The translations under genes were made by a program, and so were the position numbers. The notes below the pieces were generated by a model. That model did no database searches. It was given only the letters and a program-made list of their open reading frames with translations, and had not been told where the DNA came from. From the NCBI GenBank assembly GCA_002897115.2, contig BCIH01000006.1, positions 9,250-73,249 of the forward strand: a DNA stretch of 64,000 nucleotides, given 5' to 3'. The stretch comes from Prototheca cutis (lineage: Eukaryota > Chlorophyta > Trebouxiophyceae > Chlorellales > Chlorellaceae). Positions 49,589 to 62,516 of the stretch are shown in pieces. Positions within the stretch are counted from its first letter, which is position 1; the number at the start of each line of letters is the position of its first letter.

Positions 49589-51120
49589 TCAATCATGCAC
49601 GCACCGTGGCTGCATGAACACGGCAAACGTCTCGCGGGAGAGCGTGGCTTTGCCGACTGGCCCTGCCACACAGTGCCGCGTCGCACGCAGCGCACCGCCA
49701 GACATGACCTGGGCCGTCTCGCCCAGCTGGAAAGCGAGACCATCGGCNGGGATGCGCAGCGCCTGCACTTGACCATCGGGTCGCAGGATCTGCAACCCCG
49801 CTCCCATGGGGGCAGGCCCAGGGACTCGTGCGCCGCTGTCCCCGGCCAGCGACTCCGAGTTGCTAGGCCCAGCACTGTCACCTCTGGCGTTCCCGATTTC
49901 TTCCAAAAACATGGCTGAGCACAGCCCCGTCAGCGTGCCATGGTCGGCATGCCACGCGCACCAGTCATCCCTCCCGCCGGCACCGGTCATGGCATAGTAA
50001 TGGAGCAGCCGTGCCTGGCAGGGAGGGAGTTCTGGGCAGCGGGTTCTAGCATAGCACCCCCGTGCGGCAATGAAACATTGCAAGACAGTGGTTCTCTCTC
50101 CAAACACACACACATAGACACACACAGACACACGGACCTTGGTGCAAGGCGAGTCTGTCAGTGTGGGGAGCAGGGGTTTTGAACCTGGCATGGGCTGCCC
50201 GTCGGCCAGAAGCTTGTCGCAGCGTGCCGCCAGCAGAAGCCCGGTGGACACAATCAGCTGCCCACAGGTCTTAAATGCCGGTTCCAGTTCCGGCAGCGTA
50301 TCCGAAGGCCAGATGTTGGGCCTATGTAGGTTCTTCGGGGGCCGGGGGTATATAAATGTGGGGGGTGTGTGGCACGGTCTGAGGCAGCCAGTGTGAAAGG
50401 TCGTGGTCAACCGCGCGTGCAGGCTTACCAGGCTTACAAGGCTGGTCCTTGGTACGTCTCCCTCCCCCCCCAAAACCAGTCACAAACAAAACTCCCACAC
50501 ACCCATCGGACCTGCAATAGACGGGGTACAGTCTCTCGAGCTCCGGGTCATCTGTGGCCTTGTCTGTTGTGGGATTTGCGTAGAAGCTGCCCTTGTGCAC
50601 ATCTGGGTGTCCATCCCGAAGCCGCTCTCGGCCCAAACTCCAGCCGAAATTGTAGTGGGAAGCAGGGTCCTCATACCGTGCCAGGGTCTCCGGTGGCAGG
50701 TGCTGTTGGGTGTGTGAGTGGCAGAGGGGATGAGGGTGGGGGGGTAAGCAGCAGGGTACCCTAGTGGCCCAACCCCAAGCCACACAACACAGTCCTGCCC
50801 ATCAGTCCTAACAACTGGAGATCCAACTCAAAAAGACATAGGAGCATTCTCGACGGCAGCGCATGGCATTCCCGCGGTCCACGCAATGGCCACTGGTCCT
50901 CCTAGGGTTGCAGGTGCGGTTCAAAGCAGCCCCAAGGTCACACAGACCATCTGCCCTTTTGGTGACTCACCGCAAGCTTGTGGGCGAGTGGAAGCAGGCG
51001 CTGTCGTGCTTCTGGGAAGCCAGGAACCCCAGTGATGATGACAATGCCCAAGCCACCGGGACCAAATGCCTGCGAAGGCGGTGGGGCCACGTGGAGTCTT
51101 GATCGGAAGATACAGCGCAC
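49589..51120 (-). CDS. 2-oxoglutarate/Fe(II)-dependent dioxygenase-like protein (plant isopenicillin-N-synthase-like)
   Basis: Exons seen: about 51054-50971, 50702-50512, 50321-50138, 50014-49589 (or to a donor at about 49603). Internal phases close. Conserved text: FGPGGLGIVIITGVPGF, HYNFGWSLGRERLRDG, KGSFYANP, RPNIWPSDTLPELEPAFK, then WCAWHADHGTLTGLCSAMF with the metal-binding HxD (HADHG), and a later His in LRATRHCVAGP, followed by LSRETFAVFMQP. This matches a family of plant and algal 2OG-oxygenase-like proteins of unknown substrate. Both ends are unresolved: no good start exon was found upstream of 51068 (acceptor TTCGCAG), and plant relatives extend about 40 residues past FMQP, so a 3' exon may lie left of 49585. 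Confidence 0.75.
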
Positions 51121-51581
51121 TGGGCTTCATGCGCAGAGCTCAACGCCCTTGCAAACAACGTGTTACATCAAATAACGTCATGTAAGAGCCCTAGCGTGCC
51201 TGTTTCAGGGGGCTGGAGACGTTTCCATCCCGCAGATCTTCGTACGCGATGCACACAGGCTGCGTGGCAGGCTCGGCTTGATCCAAAGCCTGCCCCATGC
51301 GATCTCAGCCTAAGGGACGCCACCAATTGGTAGTGCCTTTATGTAATCACACATGAAATGCGTACAGAGTGGGCGCAGTTTGTCGCTGTCGATCCCATTT
51401 GACATGGGGCGGACGCCCCGATGCAGCGCTCGAGGAAACCTCCGATCCGATCCGGGTTCTGCGCGGGGTGCTCCACCCATATTTCGAGCCGCCAACCCCA
51501 CCGAGTGCGGTGTGACACTCCTGGCATAGAAGCCATCTAGCATGGGTCTCCTGGTCCCTGTAGAGTTCTTTTTACTTCACA
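51121..51581. other. Upstream region shared by the 2OG oxygenase and TSEN54
   Basis: About 460 bp, probably containing the oxygenase's first exon and both promoters. Minus-strand ATGs occur at 51543 and 51425, but neither gives a protein with recognisable family text. Confidence 0.35.
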
Positions 51582-53083
51582 ATGTCGTTACCAGGCCCTC
51601 GAAAGGCCGACTTCTCGGCCAGCATCTTCCGCCGTGGAGAGAAGCAGGAGCTGTTTGGCGATGAGGCCGACAACAACCATAGCGAGGAGGCGGAGCTCGA
51701 GTCCAAACTAGGCGACCTCGCAGATCTCTGGGCCGCGCAGCGCATTGGGTGTGCTTTGTTGATTTATAAGGAGATAGATGACGCGGACCATGCTGGTTGC
51801 TTGGTGGTTTGCAGGTTTGGGGGGCCCCTGTGTGTGCTACCATGCCCCAGCACAGCCTTCCAACACCTGAACCATGGCCCGTGGGTTCACATGCAGGCGG
51901 GACCTGTCTGCTGCCATCTGGCGGCCCCACCTGGGCATGGCTGAGGTGGTTCTGCAGAAGGGCAAGGCACTCCTGCACATCGGTTGCCAGCGCCGCGGGC
52001 AACTGCTCCTGCACCCGGAAGAAGCAGCGTGCGTTTGGTCGATTGATTTGGTTGAGTGATGTCTATGGAGATGCTTCACGGGGGTTGGTCATGCAATGAC
52101 GGTCCAGTAAGGTGCCCTGACACCTCCCTTCTTTCAGCTGCCCCACTCCACAGGTACCTCGTGGACCGAGCCAATCTGCTGCTGTTCGCGGAGGGTCTGC
52201 CTGGCGAGCGCCGGCTGCTCTCACTGAGGGAGGCCCAGGATTTGATGCTGGGGGCTGGGGTGTCCATGGATGTGTACCAGGTGTTCTGCAAGCTTACTCG
52301 GGCAGGGTACATCGTGCAGCGTCACCCGGCACGATGGATGCTGGGTCCAAAGGACGACCCCCTCGAGATCTGGGCCTCATGGAGGGTGGGTGGTTCTGGG
52401 GAGGACCCGGCCACGGCACAGCCCTCTGTGTTGGCTAGTCGGGATTCCGCCTTGCCGGCGAGAGATGCCCCCGGTGGCAGTGGTGCCCCTCCATTCCCTC
52501 CACGGAAGCGCCAGCGTAGTGGAGTGACATGTTCCGGCCCAGTCTCCAGAGCCTGGTGGTCCCTGGGAACCTGGCTCGCCAATGATGCAGCCAGTGCTGA
52601 CGCAGCAGCCTGGTCTGCGGCGCTGCCCCGGGCGACCGTGCTGCCGGGCGAGGCCGCGACCCGCCGGGCGCAGTACCCCTTTCTCAAGCCCCTCGANCAG
52701 ACGGCCGCAGAGGACTTGAGCGTCCTAGACCCCGGAGCCAGCCAACACACCGCGNCGCTGGTAAGTGCTGGCTGTGTGGAGGGATAAGGGCCAGGGAGNC
52801 GCACACGACAATACACTGAGCAACGCATTCCCACAACACACCACCAACACTGTCGTTGCAGCACCTCGACGTCTGGGCGCCCGACTCGAAATTTGCGCGG
52901 CGTGGTGCGGGTGCGCCGCTGTTTCATGTCTCTGTCTGCCCCATGGGCCGGCCGCCCTCGGTCCTGGCCATGGCCAGGGCCGAGGCGGCCGCTGGCCAAG
53001 TCCCCGTCAAGTTCACCACTGTCGAAAAAGGAGACGTTGGATTCTATGGCTTTGCACATGTTCGCCTAGCCGATATATTGTGA
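51582..53083 (+). CDS. TSEN54: tRNA-splicing endonuclease subunit SEN54
   Basis: Structural subunit of the tRNA-intron endonuclease (SEN2/15/34/54 complex). Exons: 51582-51748, 51897-52028, 52154-52760, 52862-53083. All phases close to 375 residues. The N-terminal SEN54 domain reads LWAAQRIGRDLSAAIW ... GKALLHIGCQRRGQLLLHPE followed by AYLVDRANLLLF, SLREAQDLML and VYQVFCKLTRAGYIVQRH. A variable Ser/Pro/Ala-rich linker follows, then the C-terminal domain LDVWAPDSKF, PLFHVSVCPMG, VPVKFTTVEKGDVGFYGF. Residues 1-50 are acidic (LFGDEADNNHSEEAELESK). Ambiguous bases occur at the end of exon 3. Confidence 0.88.
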
Positions 53084-53362
53084 TGATGTGATTTGCCAGT
53101 GTTTGGCAATGGATTTTGATTGATAGACAGGGTTGCTGAGAGCCTTGCGCGGTTTGTGTCTGTCACCGCTGCTGCTGCTGTTCGTGCATTGGGCACTGCC
53201 CTCTGGTGTGTCCACAATGGATTATTCCATGCGGAGGCGACTGGTGTCTGGTTGGGAAGATCAAATCAGGGGGTATGGAAATCCAGTCACAAGTGCAGCT
53301 ACTTCAGGATGTCTTTCGGGATTCTGGTCACAACACAAGCGTGCATCCCACAGTTTCACCGC
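53084..53362. other. Intergenic between convergent TSEN54 and SEC6
   Basis: About 280 bp. No TGTAA or hairpin was recognised. Confidence 0.35.
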
Positions 53363-55884
53363 TCAGCCACGCCCATCGGCATCCATGCCGACAGCCGTTT
53401 CTGGCCGGCGCAGTGCTGCCACGACAGCAAACACAGCAGCCTCCCTTGCCGTTGGGGCCCGGCCTGCAGGGAGCCTGACGCCGGGGTCGGGCTTGGTGGC
53501 CTGGGAGTTGCCAGCAGCTTCCCGGTCGCCCCTTGGCTGCCTCGAGGCCCAGACCTCCCTGCACTCCTCCATCACCTGTATGTCGTGCAATTGTNAGAGC
53601 AGTCGTTGTTCCACATCAAGGTGCCGCCGGCTACGGGCGATTTCGCTTCAGTAAAGCCAGCTTTGCTTCAACAAAGCCTGCCCGACCAATCATTGCTCTG
53701 ACCAAAACACCTTCCCCCTTGCACCCCAACACAACTCGCAACGATGAACCCTCGCACTTCTTTGGCGTCGGCGCGGCTGAACTCGGCACCACCCGCCACG
53801 CGGGCATTCAGTAGTCCCGACAGCAGGGCAGGCGTGAGCCCGGGGGCGAGGCTGACCAGAGACCCATACGCCAGCACAAACCCGTCCAGTGAGTCAGCGC
53901 CCACAAACTCCGCCAGCTCCGCCAGTATCTGGCACTCCTTCGTCGCCTATGGTGGGTTGCGTGATGGGGAGTGGCNTTGACAGCAGTGTTCAGGTGCCCA
54001 AGGCGGGTGCTTGGGTGGGAGGAGAGCAGAGCCTTCTTCCCAGGCCATTCCGGAGAATGTTCCAAAGCCTGGCTCACAACCCACCACTACCCCGGCCCGG
54101 CCCCCTGCTCCCACCGCCAGCGGACTGACTGACCTTTGCGGGCTTGACGTGACGGGAGAAGAACTCGACGATGCGGCCGTGGTCACGACGCAGGGCCGCC
54201 ACCTCGTCGTCCCCAGCGACTGTGATGGACGAGACCAGTGCCCCTGCAACCTGCACCACACACTCCATCATCATGGCATCCATCAGCCTGGAATAGAGTG
54301 GGAACAGTGATGGCTGTTGGTGTTTCTGGGGGGTGGGGATGCGTGGTGTTGCGAGCGGAAGAGCACCACAGTCATCTGGACACCACACAAGGGCATGTGG
54401 GTGGGTGATACCACCAAGTCGGCGGGGGACACTCGTTCCGTGGTGTCCTCACAAGCCAGCGGATCTACCAAAACCATCGTCCAATGAAACACAAAGAAAC
54501 AGGCCAAACCACATGCACAGACCTTGTGACAAAGGGCGGCTTGATCAACGTTTGAAAGTCCTGGAGGTAGTCGTCGAGCGTGGCGAGGATAGATCCGACG
54601 GCGGCCCCCGAGGCCCACTCCGTCCCGGTGCCGAGGCTGAGGACCAGGCCCACCATCCCCGGGTCGCCAAACACCATGGCCACCAGCTGCGCCATGGCTT
54701 CCCGGACCAGCGCCAGGAAACCACNGCACGCCACCTCAGCATCCACAGAGCCCCGCAAGCCCCGGTCCAATGCGCGATCCAGCGCCCCAGCAAACTCAAG
54801 CGACTCGTCGTAGCTCCGCGCACTGTTGTTCACCGCGGCGCACAGCTGTTCCAGACCCAGCGAGCCCGACCGTAGTGCGGCACGCTGTGCGTCCTGGTAG
54901 CCCCGCAGCGTGCCCAGCACGGCGCGAGCCGTCGCTGCCAGCAGGGACCCAGGGTCGGCCCCTGCCGCCACGCCTATTTGGTCGTTCAGAATAGTGAACA
55001 AATCGACCGCACCTGGCGTCCACAGCCAGCCCTCNGCCGCAACTTTGGGCTGAGACGCCAGATCACTCTATTTTTATTGTGTGCGGGGGGNAGGGTGGTG
55101 GTGCGGGGGTTATTGGGCGGGGGGACGGTCTGCGGAAGAGCAGGAGCGTATCCGTACTGGCCAGCGCCCAAGAAGGGGGGGCCTGCNGACGTATCACATG
55201 TCNACCCATGAACATGAGTTCCATCACCACCCAACGTCCGCACCTGCGCGATGTTGGACAGCCAGGAGGAAAGCACGGCCGTGACGCGCTCGATGTACTT
55301 GCCGATGAGCAGGCCCAGCCCTGCCCGCGGCGCATCTGTGGTTGTTGTNGGAGGGTTCCTCTTGATTCACGTGGAGGTTTTANCTCGTGCCAAAGCAGAG
55401 ACAGTGTGCAGTGTTGTATTGACTATCACAGGCAACATAANACAATAAATCCCTCGGCCCCNACCTTTAACCCCCCCGCTGCAATACCCCGCCACCAAAC
55501 ATCCCCTTGGCACCCCGCGATCNCCACACTTGCCGTCAAAGCGGGCGAGGTCCGGGGTCACACCCAGCGAGTCCAGGGCCTGGGCGGTGGCCCTGGCCCA
55601 GCGTGNGACCTGGAGAATATCCTCGTTGGCCAGACTGCTCGCACAAGCCCCGATACAGTCCAGCACACTCCGCAGGTGGCCAACGTACTCGGTGCTGACC
55701 AAGTCAAACACATGATACTCGTCGGGGAAGCAGGGCTGCACATACTCGCTCACATCCGCCAACTGTGTGTATTGCGTTGTGAGGGGGAGGGTTGGAGACG
55801 ACCTGGGTTTTTGTGGTGGCTGAGATTGGGCGGGCATTGGGCACCGCCCCCATCCCCACCAGTGACGACGGTACAACAGCCCCC

Positions 55885-55930
<46 letters not shown>

Positions 55931-57505
55931 ACTACCTACTCACTTCAGCTACAAAGCCGTCGGCCTCACGGAGCAGCTCTGCCACACGTGCGGCCGTGTT
56001 TTCATTGGCGGCGGCCAGGCGCGAGCAGCTGGCCAGCACGTGCGCAAACCGCTCCTGCACGCTCATACCCAGCTGGCCCATCGCCCGTCGCCGCCAGGCT
56101 TTGCGCAGCGGGTGCGACGCTGCATGGTGTGGGAAGGCGAGGGCCATNCTGTCTGTTATTGTTGTTGTTTTTTTGGCGGATTTGTCGACATCAAGCCTCA
56201 TCAACCCCACACCCTTGCTGTATCATGAAAGGGAGCACCCACCCACCCAGCAAAAGACACCCCACAATGCACAGACATGACCCACCTTGGCCGGCAGCCA
56301 TCAGGCGCTGGTCGATGCCGTGCTGCAGCTCGATCACCTGGAGCGCGTCGATCAGCTGCGTCGGGTTGCTGCGTGCCAGCGGGAGGAAAGCGCGCACGAC
56401 TGACCAGAGCCGCTCCTCAAACCGCACCATCGCCACCCGGACCTGGTCGGTGGGTTCAGAGGAGGAGCTCTTGGTGCTGACGTTTTGGGGGGCCATAACA
56501 GAATGTTTGTGGGCCCGAGATCATATACACCGCATGCTCACAAGCCACTGCATGCATCTGATACACCCCATCCCACTGTTCTCCACAACAACTGCCCAAG
56601 ATGGAAACAAGTAAATAAGCAAGCAAGTACATAACCAAAAAGAACTAAAAAAACAAACGGCGTCTCACTTTTTGAAAGTATGCGGAGAGATTTTTGGCTT
56701 CGCGGAGGCTGGCTCGGGCGCCGGCTTCGAGCGCTGTCTGGGCCTTGATGCTCGTGCCCTCCAGCGCCGCCAGGCGCGCGTAGACCTGGAGCAGGGGTGC
56801 TTCTTCTTCCAACAGGCGCTGTGCCGCGGCAGCCTCGCGGGGCAGCGCCGCAATGCGCTCCGCGGCTCGCAGCGTGGCGTGGAGGTTGGCGTGCACGCAT
56901 CCCAGCTCACGGATCTTGTCGTGCGACTGAATCAACGACGAACACTCCACGCACAGCGCGTCGATGGATGCAAAGTCAGCCTGCAGCTTCTCTGCAGCTT
57001 CCGCCGCGCCGCGAAGGAGCTCCATGCCACCACGGATGGACTCCACCTGGGCCCCCACCGCCGATGCCAGCGCCGCCTTGGTGGCCTGGGTGATTGGTTG
57101 GTGGAGAGCTCATGGGGAGGGGGGCTGTTTTGAGCCTATTGGAGCACGAACCCATTCATAATTTCTCCCAGACAATGCTACGCTTAGGTCAGCACAGGAA
57201 TCCAATGGTGCTGTGCTCCAGGCACACACCAGTGGGCTCCTGCTTTCCCCAGGCCTACATACAACCGCAAGCCCAGCGCCATCCAACCTGATGCCGCAGC
57301 ATGTACTCATGTCGCAGGGCAGGTAGCTTGTTCAGGTCGTCGGGGTGCTGCAGCAGGCGCTGCACGTCGGCAATTGCAGCCGCCCTGGCGCTCACCGCCT
57401 GTACAGGAGGAAGCGACCCAGAGGTGGGGTCCGCACCAGCACCCGACAGTGTCGCATTCTAGTCACGATTCCACTCAAAACACTCACATCCTGAGATATG
57501 GACAT
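53363..57505 (-). CDS. SEC6: Exocyst complex subunit SEC6 (EXOC3)
   Basis: Subunit of the exocyst, which tethers secretory vesicles to the plasma membrane. Exon 1 is only six codons (57505-57488, MSISQD). Then 57398-57288 (HPDDLNKLPALRHEYMLRHQ), 57085-56669 (FASIDALCVECSSLIQSHDK, an exact match to the plant SEC6 pattern), 56442-56286 (FEERLWSVVRAF ... PTQLIDALQVIELQ), about 56120-55944, about 55768-55535 (YVQPCFPDEYHVFDLVSTEY), about 55348-55243 (GKYIERVTAVLSSWLSNIAQ), about 55045-54527, about 54300-54135, about 53947-53710, and a last exon about 53577-53363 (VMEECREVWASRQ). Boundaries of the last five exons are approximate, and several N bases occur. It is mostly helical with no membrane segment, as expected. 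It shares a 443-bp upstream region with symplekin. Confidence 0.85.
55885..55928. repeat. (CA)n microsatellite, (GT)n on the SEC6 coding strand
   Basis: About 22 CA units. On the SEC6 strand a GT repeat starts about 15 nt after the donor at 55943. Confidence 0.9.
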
Positions 57506-57948
57506 GACACCGGCTCTTTGCAGGCGCCCCGATCACCAGATCTCGCCGAACTGCATGGGAGCTCCAGGGGGAGGCCCCCGCTCCTCAGCGGGTCGTTAAC
57601 ATGGGATTGCCCCGTTTTCTGGCTCGATCACGCCATATTATTCAGCCCCGTTTGATACTTTATGTTGCTGGGACGCGTGAAAGCCTGCTGGCTCACTGTT
57701 TGTGATCGGGCTCTGGCCCATGCCAGTGAGACACTCTATCGTGATGAAATGCTCCATCCCCTCCAACCCACTGACAGTGCGCACCCAACACCCAAAGGTA
57801 CTGCTCTGCCTGGCACTCGCGTGTTTTGGGGCAGTCGCTCAGAAGGGACTAATGTGCATGGAATAATAAACAATGTAGAAAGGGGCGCAGGGGCCTGTCG
57901 ATGTATTCAGACGCAATGGCTGGCAGCATGGGTTAGCCGCGTCCGGCC
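57506..57948. other. Divergent promoter region of SEC6 and symplekin
   Basis: 443 bp between start codons of two housekeeping genes. No TATA-like element was recognised. Confidence 0.45.
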
Positions 57949-60900
57949 ATGGCCTCCGCCTATGATCGGGCGGCCAGACTGCTGGAGCAGGCTCGCCTTG
58001 GGCCCGATGCGAATTCCAAGGTACATGAATTGTTTGGAATGGAATGTTCACTTGGTTTGTAGAGCGGGAATGCCTGCTGGTCGGCCTGTGCCACATGGAT
58101 GCGTCTGCACAGCTGTTAGGGGTGCCCATCCTCACTCTTGGGGTTGGATGGATGTCCAAGACGTGGACCTTGCTTGGCGAACAGCAGCACATGATGGCGA
58201 ATTCTGTGTGCATGCTGCTTCTGAGCCTGATGGGAAGCATGGCTTGGAGAGGAGGGCGGCGAGAGAGCCTTTTCCAAACTGCTCCCAGACACGCCCACCA
58301 CCGATGGACGTCCCACCCTCCCCCCCAATGCACACACAACACGCATAGGTGGTGGCGGCAGAGTCGCTGCTGGAGCTCGTGGTGAGGGCGCATCCCCGTG
58401 AACTCATGCCCGAACTGCTGCCACACATGCTGCAGCTCTGGCTGCAGCCAGAGTCTGGCGTGAAGAAGCTGGTCCCAGCGTTTATCGATGGCGCTGTCAG
58501 CGTACGTGTATGGAAGAATGATCAGGGTGCTGGTGATGATTCTGATTCGTGAAAGGGGCTCTCATTTTCACCGGGCTGTCGATGATTTTGCATGAGTGCC
58601 ACCGCCGCAGCAGTTTCAACTCCAGCCGACGACCACCCCGGCCTCCTTTTCTCAAACACCAGGCTCATCCGGTGCCGGAGGCACTGCTCGAGTGTGCACG
58701 GACGCTGCCTCACCTGCTCGCGGAAGAGGGCGCGGCGGTGGCCCGTCCCGCGGCACAGTCGGCATACCCGCTCCTGCGTGCTTCCGTCGTGGCTGTGGCG
58801 GGCGTGGCCGCCGCCGCCGAGGCACGGGAACTGTGGGAGGCAGCGATGGCACTGCCACCCGCGCTGCAGCGCCTAGCGGCAGCTTCTCGTGCCAGTCCCG
58901 CGGCGCGTGTCTCCGCGGTGCGCGGCCTCGAGAGCTGCGCGCTGCTGTTGTCCGCCGAGCGGCTGCCCGCAGTGCCGGGACTATCTGCAGCACCCGCGCC
59001 GCCACCGGCAGAACACCCGGTGCTGACACGCGCAGCGCTGGCGATCGCCGCCGAGACCGTCGCAAGGGCCCTGGCCGATCTCATCCGTGATGCGGTCGCC
59101 ACACCGACTGCAGTGGCAGAGGCGCTGCTCCGCGCCGCGGGTGGACTGGGCTCCGCACGGCCACACTTTTTGCTCCGCCTTGTCCCAGCTGTATTAGCGT
59201 TAGCGGAAGAATGCACGTCATTGCCGTCGGCTGGTGCAGGTGCCCCGGCACCTGCGCTGAAGACCACTGTCGGAAATGCCCTGCGTGCGCTGCGGCGCAG
59301 CACACACCCGCTGGCCGTTCCCTGGGCGCCCAAGATCGAAGCCGCGCTGAGTCAGCTGGAAGTGGGGGTTGTCCCAGCGGCCGAGCGCAGCGGTGCCGGA
59401 GCAATAGTGGTAGGTGATGTTGCCAAGGAGGACACTCGTTCGACCGCGGACGCCGCGGCCACGGATGCGCAGCACCAGCAGCCACGCAAGCGGGCTCGGG
59501 ATGCGGGCACGGACGATGACAACAGGAGCGAACCTGCGCCCCCAATCACGCGGCCACGTAGCGCGTCGTACACAGAGGCGGACCACGCGATGGCGCTGGC
59601 TCGACAGGTGGACGAGCTGGCGAGTCAGGAGGATGCCGAAGGCCTGGCCGCGCTGGCAGCGTCCATCCCACGGCGTCTGCTGCCGGACGTGGTCCTGGAT
59701 CGCATGCGGGAGCCGCCGGGGCTGCCAGGGAACCTGCCGCCAGACGGGGCACCGTTTCCCACCTGGGTCGAAGAGTTGATTGTCCGGCTAGATGATTGGG
59801 AGCAGGACGAGGCAACGGCCACGGGAGAGGATGGCGAGGACGGTGACGATGAAAGGCGGGGAGCTGTCGACGATGCGCTACCAGGTGGACCACGGACAAA
59901 CAGGGCTGCAGTCACCAGTGCCGATGGGAATGCCGTTGGTGACGGCAGCCGTGCTCTTGGACGTTCTGCGCCATTGGGAACTGCAGACATCGGCGAGGCG
60001 AATGAGGAAACGACCCCAGCAATTACACCCACCACCGAGGAAGAGGACCACCGCCTCCAAGACCGTGCCGACCATCAGTCATCGACGTCCTCACTCACAG
60101 GCAACGAGGGTCTGGAGCTGCGGAAACTGCTGCTGGACCAGCTGCTGACCCCCGTTCCGGGGTCAGACCCCGTGGGCCTTGCGATGGCGGCGCGACTGGC
60201 GGCGCGGCAGCCCGACCTCGGACCTGCGCTACTAGACCTGCTGGCTTCGGATTTCCACGGAAGGGGTGGAGTCCGTCTCACCGTGGACTGGCTCCATGTC
60301 ATGTTTGCGCTGTCTGGTGGCAGGGTTGCCGATGACACCGGTGATAAAGACACCGATGGCGGCGTCAACAAGGCGCCCGGCGAAAGATACGCCACTGTAC
60401 TGGACAGCGTGTTGCGCCTGGTGAGGCGGAGCCTGGGCCCGACGGATCGGACCCTGCAAAGGTAAGCACTGTGTGCTAGGGGCCTTGGGTGGTTGCGTGC
60501 GAGTTGATCGGCAAATGCATGCATGCATGCATAGGTGTTGGGTTTGCCTCTGTGCACTGTCATGATGACTGAGCGATCTTGGGGTTGACTCCTGTGCGCA
60601 AAACCCTGTGCCGGAGCCCAAACACCATCATGCAGGCTGGTCGTTGAGGCACCGGTGCTGCCCATGGCAAAGGTCGTGCTCCCCTTTTTGAAATCTCTAG
60701 TAACCGACGGCCTGGACTGGGCGAGTCTGGCGCTGCTGGCGGCGCGTGACATTGTGCTGGAGCGCCCACCCGCCCGCGAGCCGGCACTGGGACTTGTCCT
60801 TGGAGTCGCCAAAGCTGAAGACAGTGGCATTCGCGATCGGGCCGTGCGCCTTGTTGTCAACCGCCTGTGGCCCGCACTCGGAGGCGCGCTGCAGCCCGAG

Positions 60901-62151
60901 ATCCTGGAAGCTGCCGATGCTGGTCTCAATCAGCTCATCGCCTCTGGACCTGGAGAGAGCGATGATGGCCCCGAGGACGAGCAGCAGCAAGCCAATGAGG
61001 ACAAGGCCACTGATGAACTACAGCAACGAGCACCACAAAATGCGGCCGATGGGCTCGCGTCGCAGGATTCCGCAGCAGCATTACCAGCAATGGAGCCAGC
61101 TACGAATCCCGCCCCTCAGCTGCAGCCTTCATCAGCAGCTTCCTGTGCTCTGTTCTGCGCCCTGTGCCCTCGCCGGCCACAGTCGCTGCTGCCGCGTCTG
61201 TTCGAGGTGTTTGAGAAATCAAACAGTACAGCCCGCACTGCGCTGCTGCACCATGCACCAGGCATCGCACAGGCGCTGGGTCCCCAAAATGCTTCGTTGT
61301 TGACTGCACTCGTGGCCTGCTCCCCCGAAGCCACGTCCCTGGCCCGCGCGGCTGTAGAGGCACTGGCAAGCAGCACGCCTTCCCCGCTACCCGAGCCGCT
61401 GCTGGCTGCATGCCTGGCACTGGCCGAGCGTACACGCGACGCCTCCTGCCTCGTACCAGTCATACCAGCACTGGGCCGAGCCCGCGTTCTGGCCGCATTA
61501 CCGCTGCTCCTGGGTTTACCGGAGCTTGAGGTCAAGGCAGCCCTGCGGTCGGCGGTGGTCGCACCCAAGGCCATCGGCGAGCATGGTACTTCCGGAAGTA
61601 CCGGTGGCGGAACTATGACTACGTCCCCCCCACAGCTACTGTCGCCGCTGACACCATCGGAGTTGTTGGTGGCGCTGCACACGCTGGACGCGTCAACTAT
61701 CAAAGGCGGCGTGCGTGCGGCCGCGGCGGCGCTCGGAGGCTGCCTCGGCGATCCGGTGGCCTTCCCTGGGGATGCAGTGGCGGCGGCTTTGTCGGCGTTG
61801 GTGACGCGTGTCCCGACGCCGCCACTGCTCCTTCGCACCGCCCTACTAGCCCAGGCAAGCTCACCGGTGCTGGCCACACACGTCGCACGGCGCGTGCTGC
61901 CTGCCTTGGCTGCGCCACGTGTCTTTGACGACCCATCGGCCTGGAGGGGTTGGGTGCTGGCCGCGGGACGGGGGGCGCCGGGGACGATTCCCACTCTGCT
62001 GGGGCTGCCCGCAACCCAGCTAGCCAAAGCAATGCGGGAACTGCCGCCGGCTGTTGTGGCTCAGCTTGTGACTCACGCCCAGAGCCAGCCCGTGCCGGCC
62101 GATATCGGGGCGGTGATCCGCGCCCACGAGGCAACGAGGACAGGGACATAG
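57949..62151 (+). CDS. SYMPK: Symplekin, mRNA 3'-end processing scaffold
   Basis: HEAT-repeat scaffold (yeast Pta1) linking CPSF and CstF in cleavage and polyadenylation. Exons: 57949-58020, 58349-58501, 58663-60461, 60636-62151. All phases close to 1,179 residues. The N-terminal HEAT region reads LLELVVRAHPRELMPELLPH and LLECARTLPHLLAEEGAAVA. The middle is acidic and disordered with a basic patch (QQPRKRARDAGTDDD). The C-terminal symplekin domain is diagnostic: LTPSELLVALHTLDAS, TPPLLLRTALLAQASSP, and GTIPTLLGLPATQLAKAM. The first exon is only 24 codons, so the N-terminus is the weakest part. A (TGCA)n run lies in the last intron. Confidence 0.9.
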
Positions 62152-62284
62152 ATGACTCGTCGCGTGCTTTCCCTCGTAGATGGGATGACTACATGGTGCC
62201 GCCCAGACTCTTGACAAGAGGCGCCCATCAGATGCTCCTGGGGCTCAACGAAAATTGCCCTTGCCCCAAAAGAAATATAAGCCT

Positions 62285-62289
62285 TGTAA
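62285..62289 (+). promoter_or_regulatory. TGTAA polyadenylation motif of symplekin
   Basis: TGTAA 134 nt after the symplekin stop codon, within the usual range for green algal 3' UTRs. Confidence 0.45.
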
Positions 62290-62443
62290 CTCCCGGGTCT
62301 TTCTTCCCATGAAAGGATGAATTACTTGCACATCTACACGATGTGAGACACGAACAACCCCTCCCCCACACACAGGACCACAACCGGCAACAGCAGAGAC
62401 CACTGCGCCCATCGGAAAAAATTGTGCCTATTGCCGAAAAGGC

Positions 62444-62448
62444 TTACA
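62444..62448 (-). promoter_or_regulatory. TGTAA polyadenylation motif of the proteasome alpha-4 gene
   Basis: TGTAA on the minus strand about 70 nt after the stop codon of the proteasome gene. With the symplekin motif it shows two convergent genes each ending within a 365-bp spacer. Confidence 0.45.
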
Positions 62449-62516
62449 GAATGGTCGCAGGGGTCGCCACGCCCGCACTCGCACGGGCACCAGCACGCGC
62501 AGAACACATGCAATCA

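Noticed and set aside
50921..51130. MKPSALYLPIKT... as first exon of the 2OG oxygenase
   Set aside because: It runs out of frame with the conserved AFGPGGLGIV block, and the only intron joining them would be about 22 nt.
58549..59545. Overlapping Arg-rich ORFs opposite and within symplekin
   Set aside because: Out-of-frame readings of a GC-rich exon; only the plus frame from 58663 carries symplekin features.
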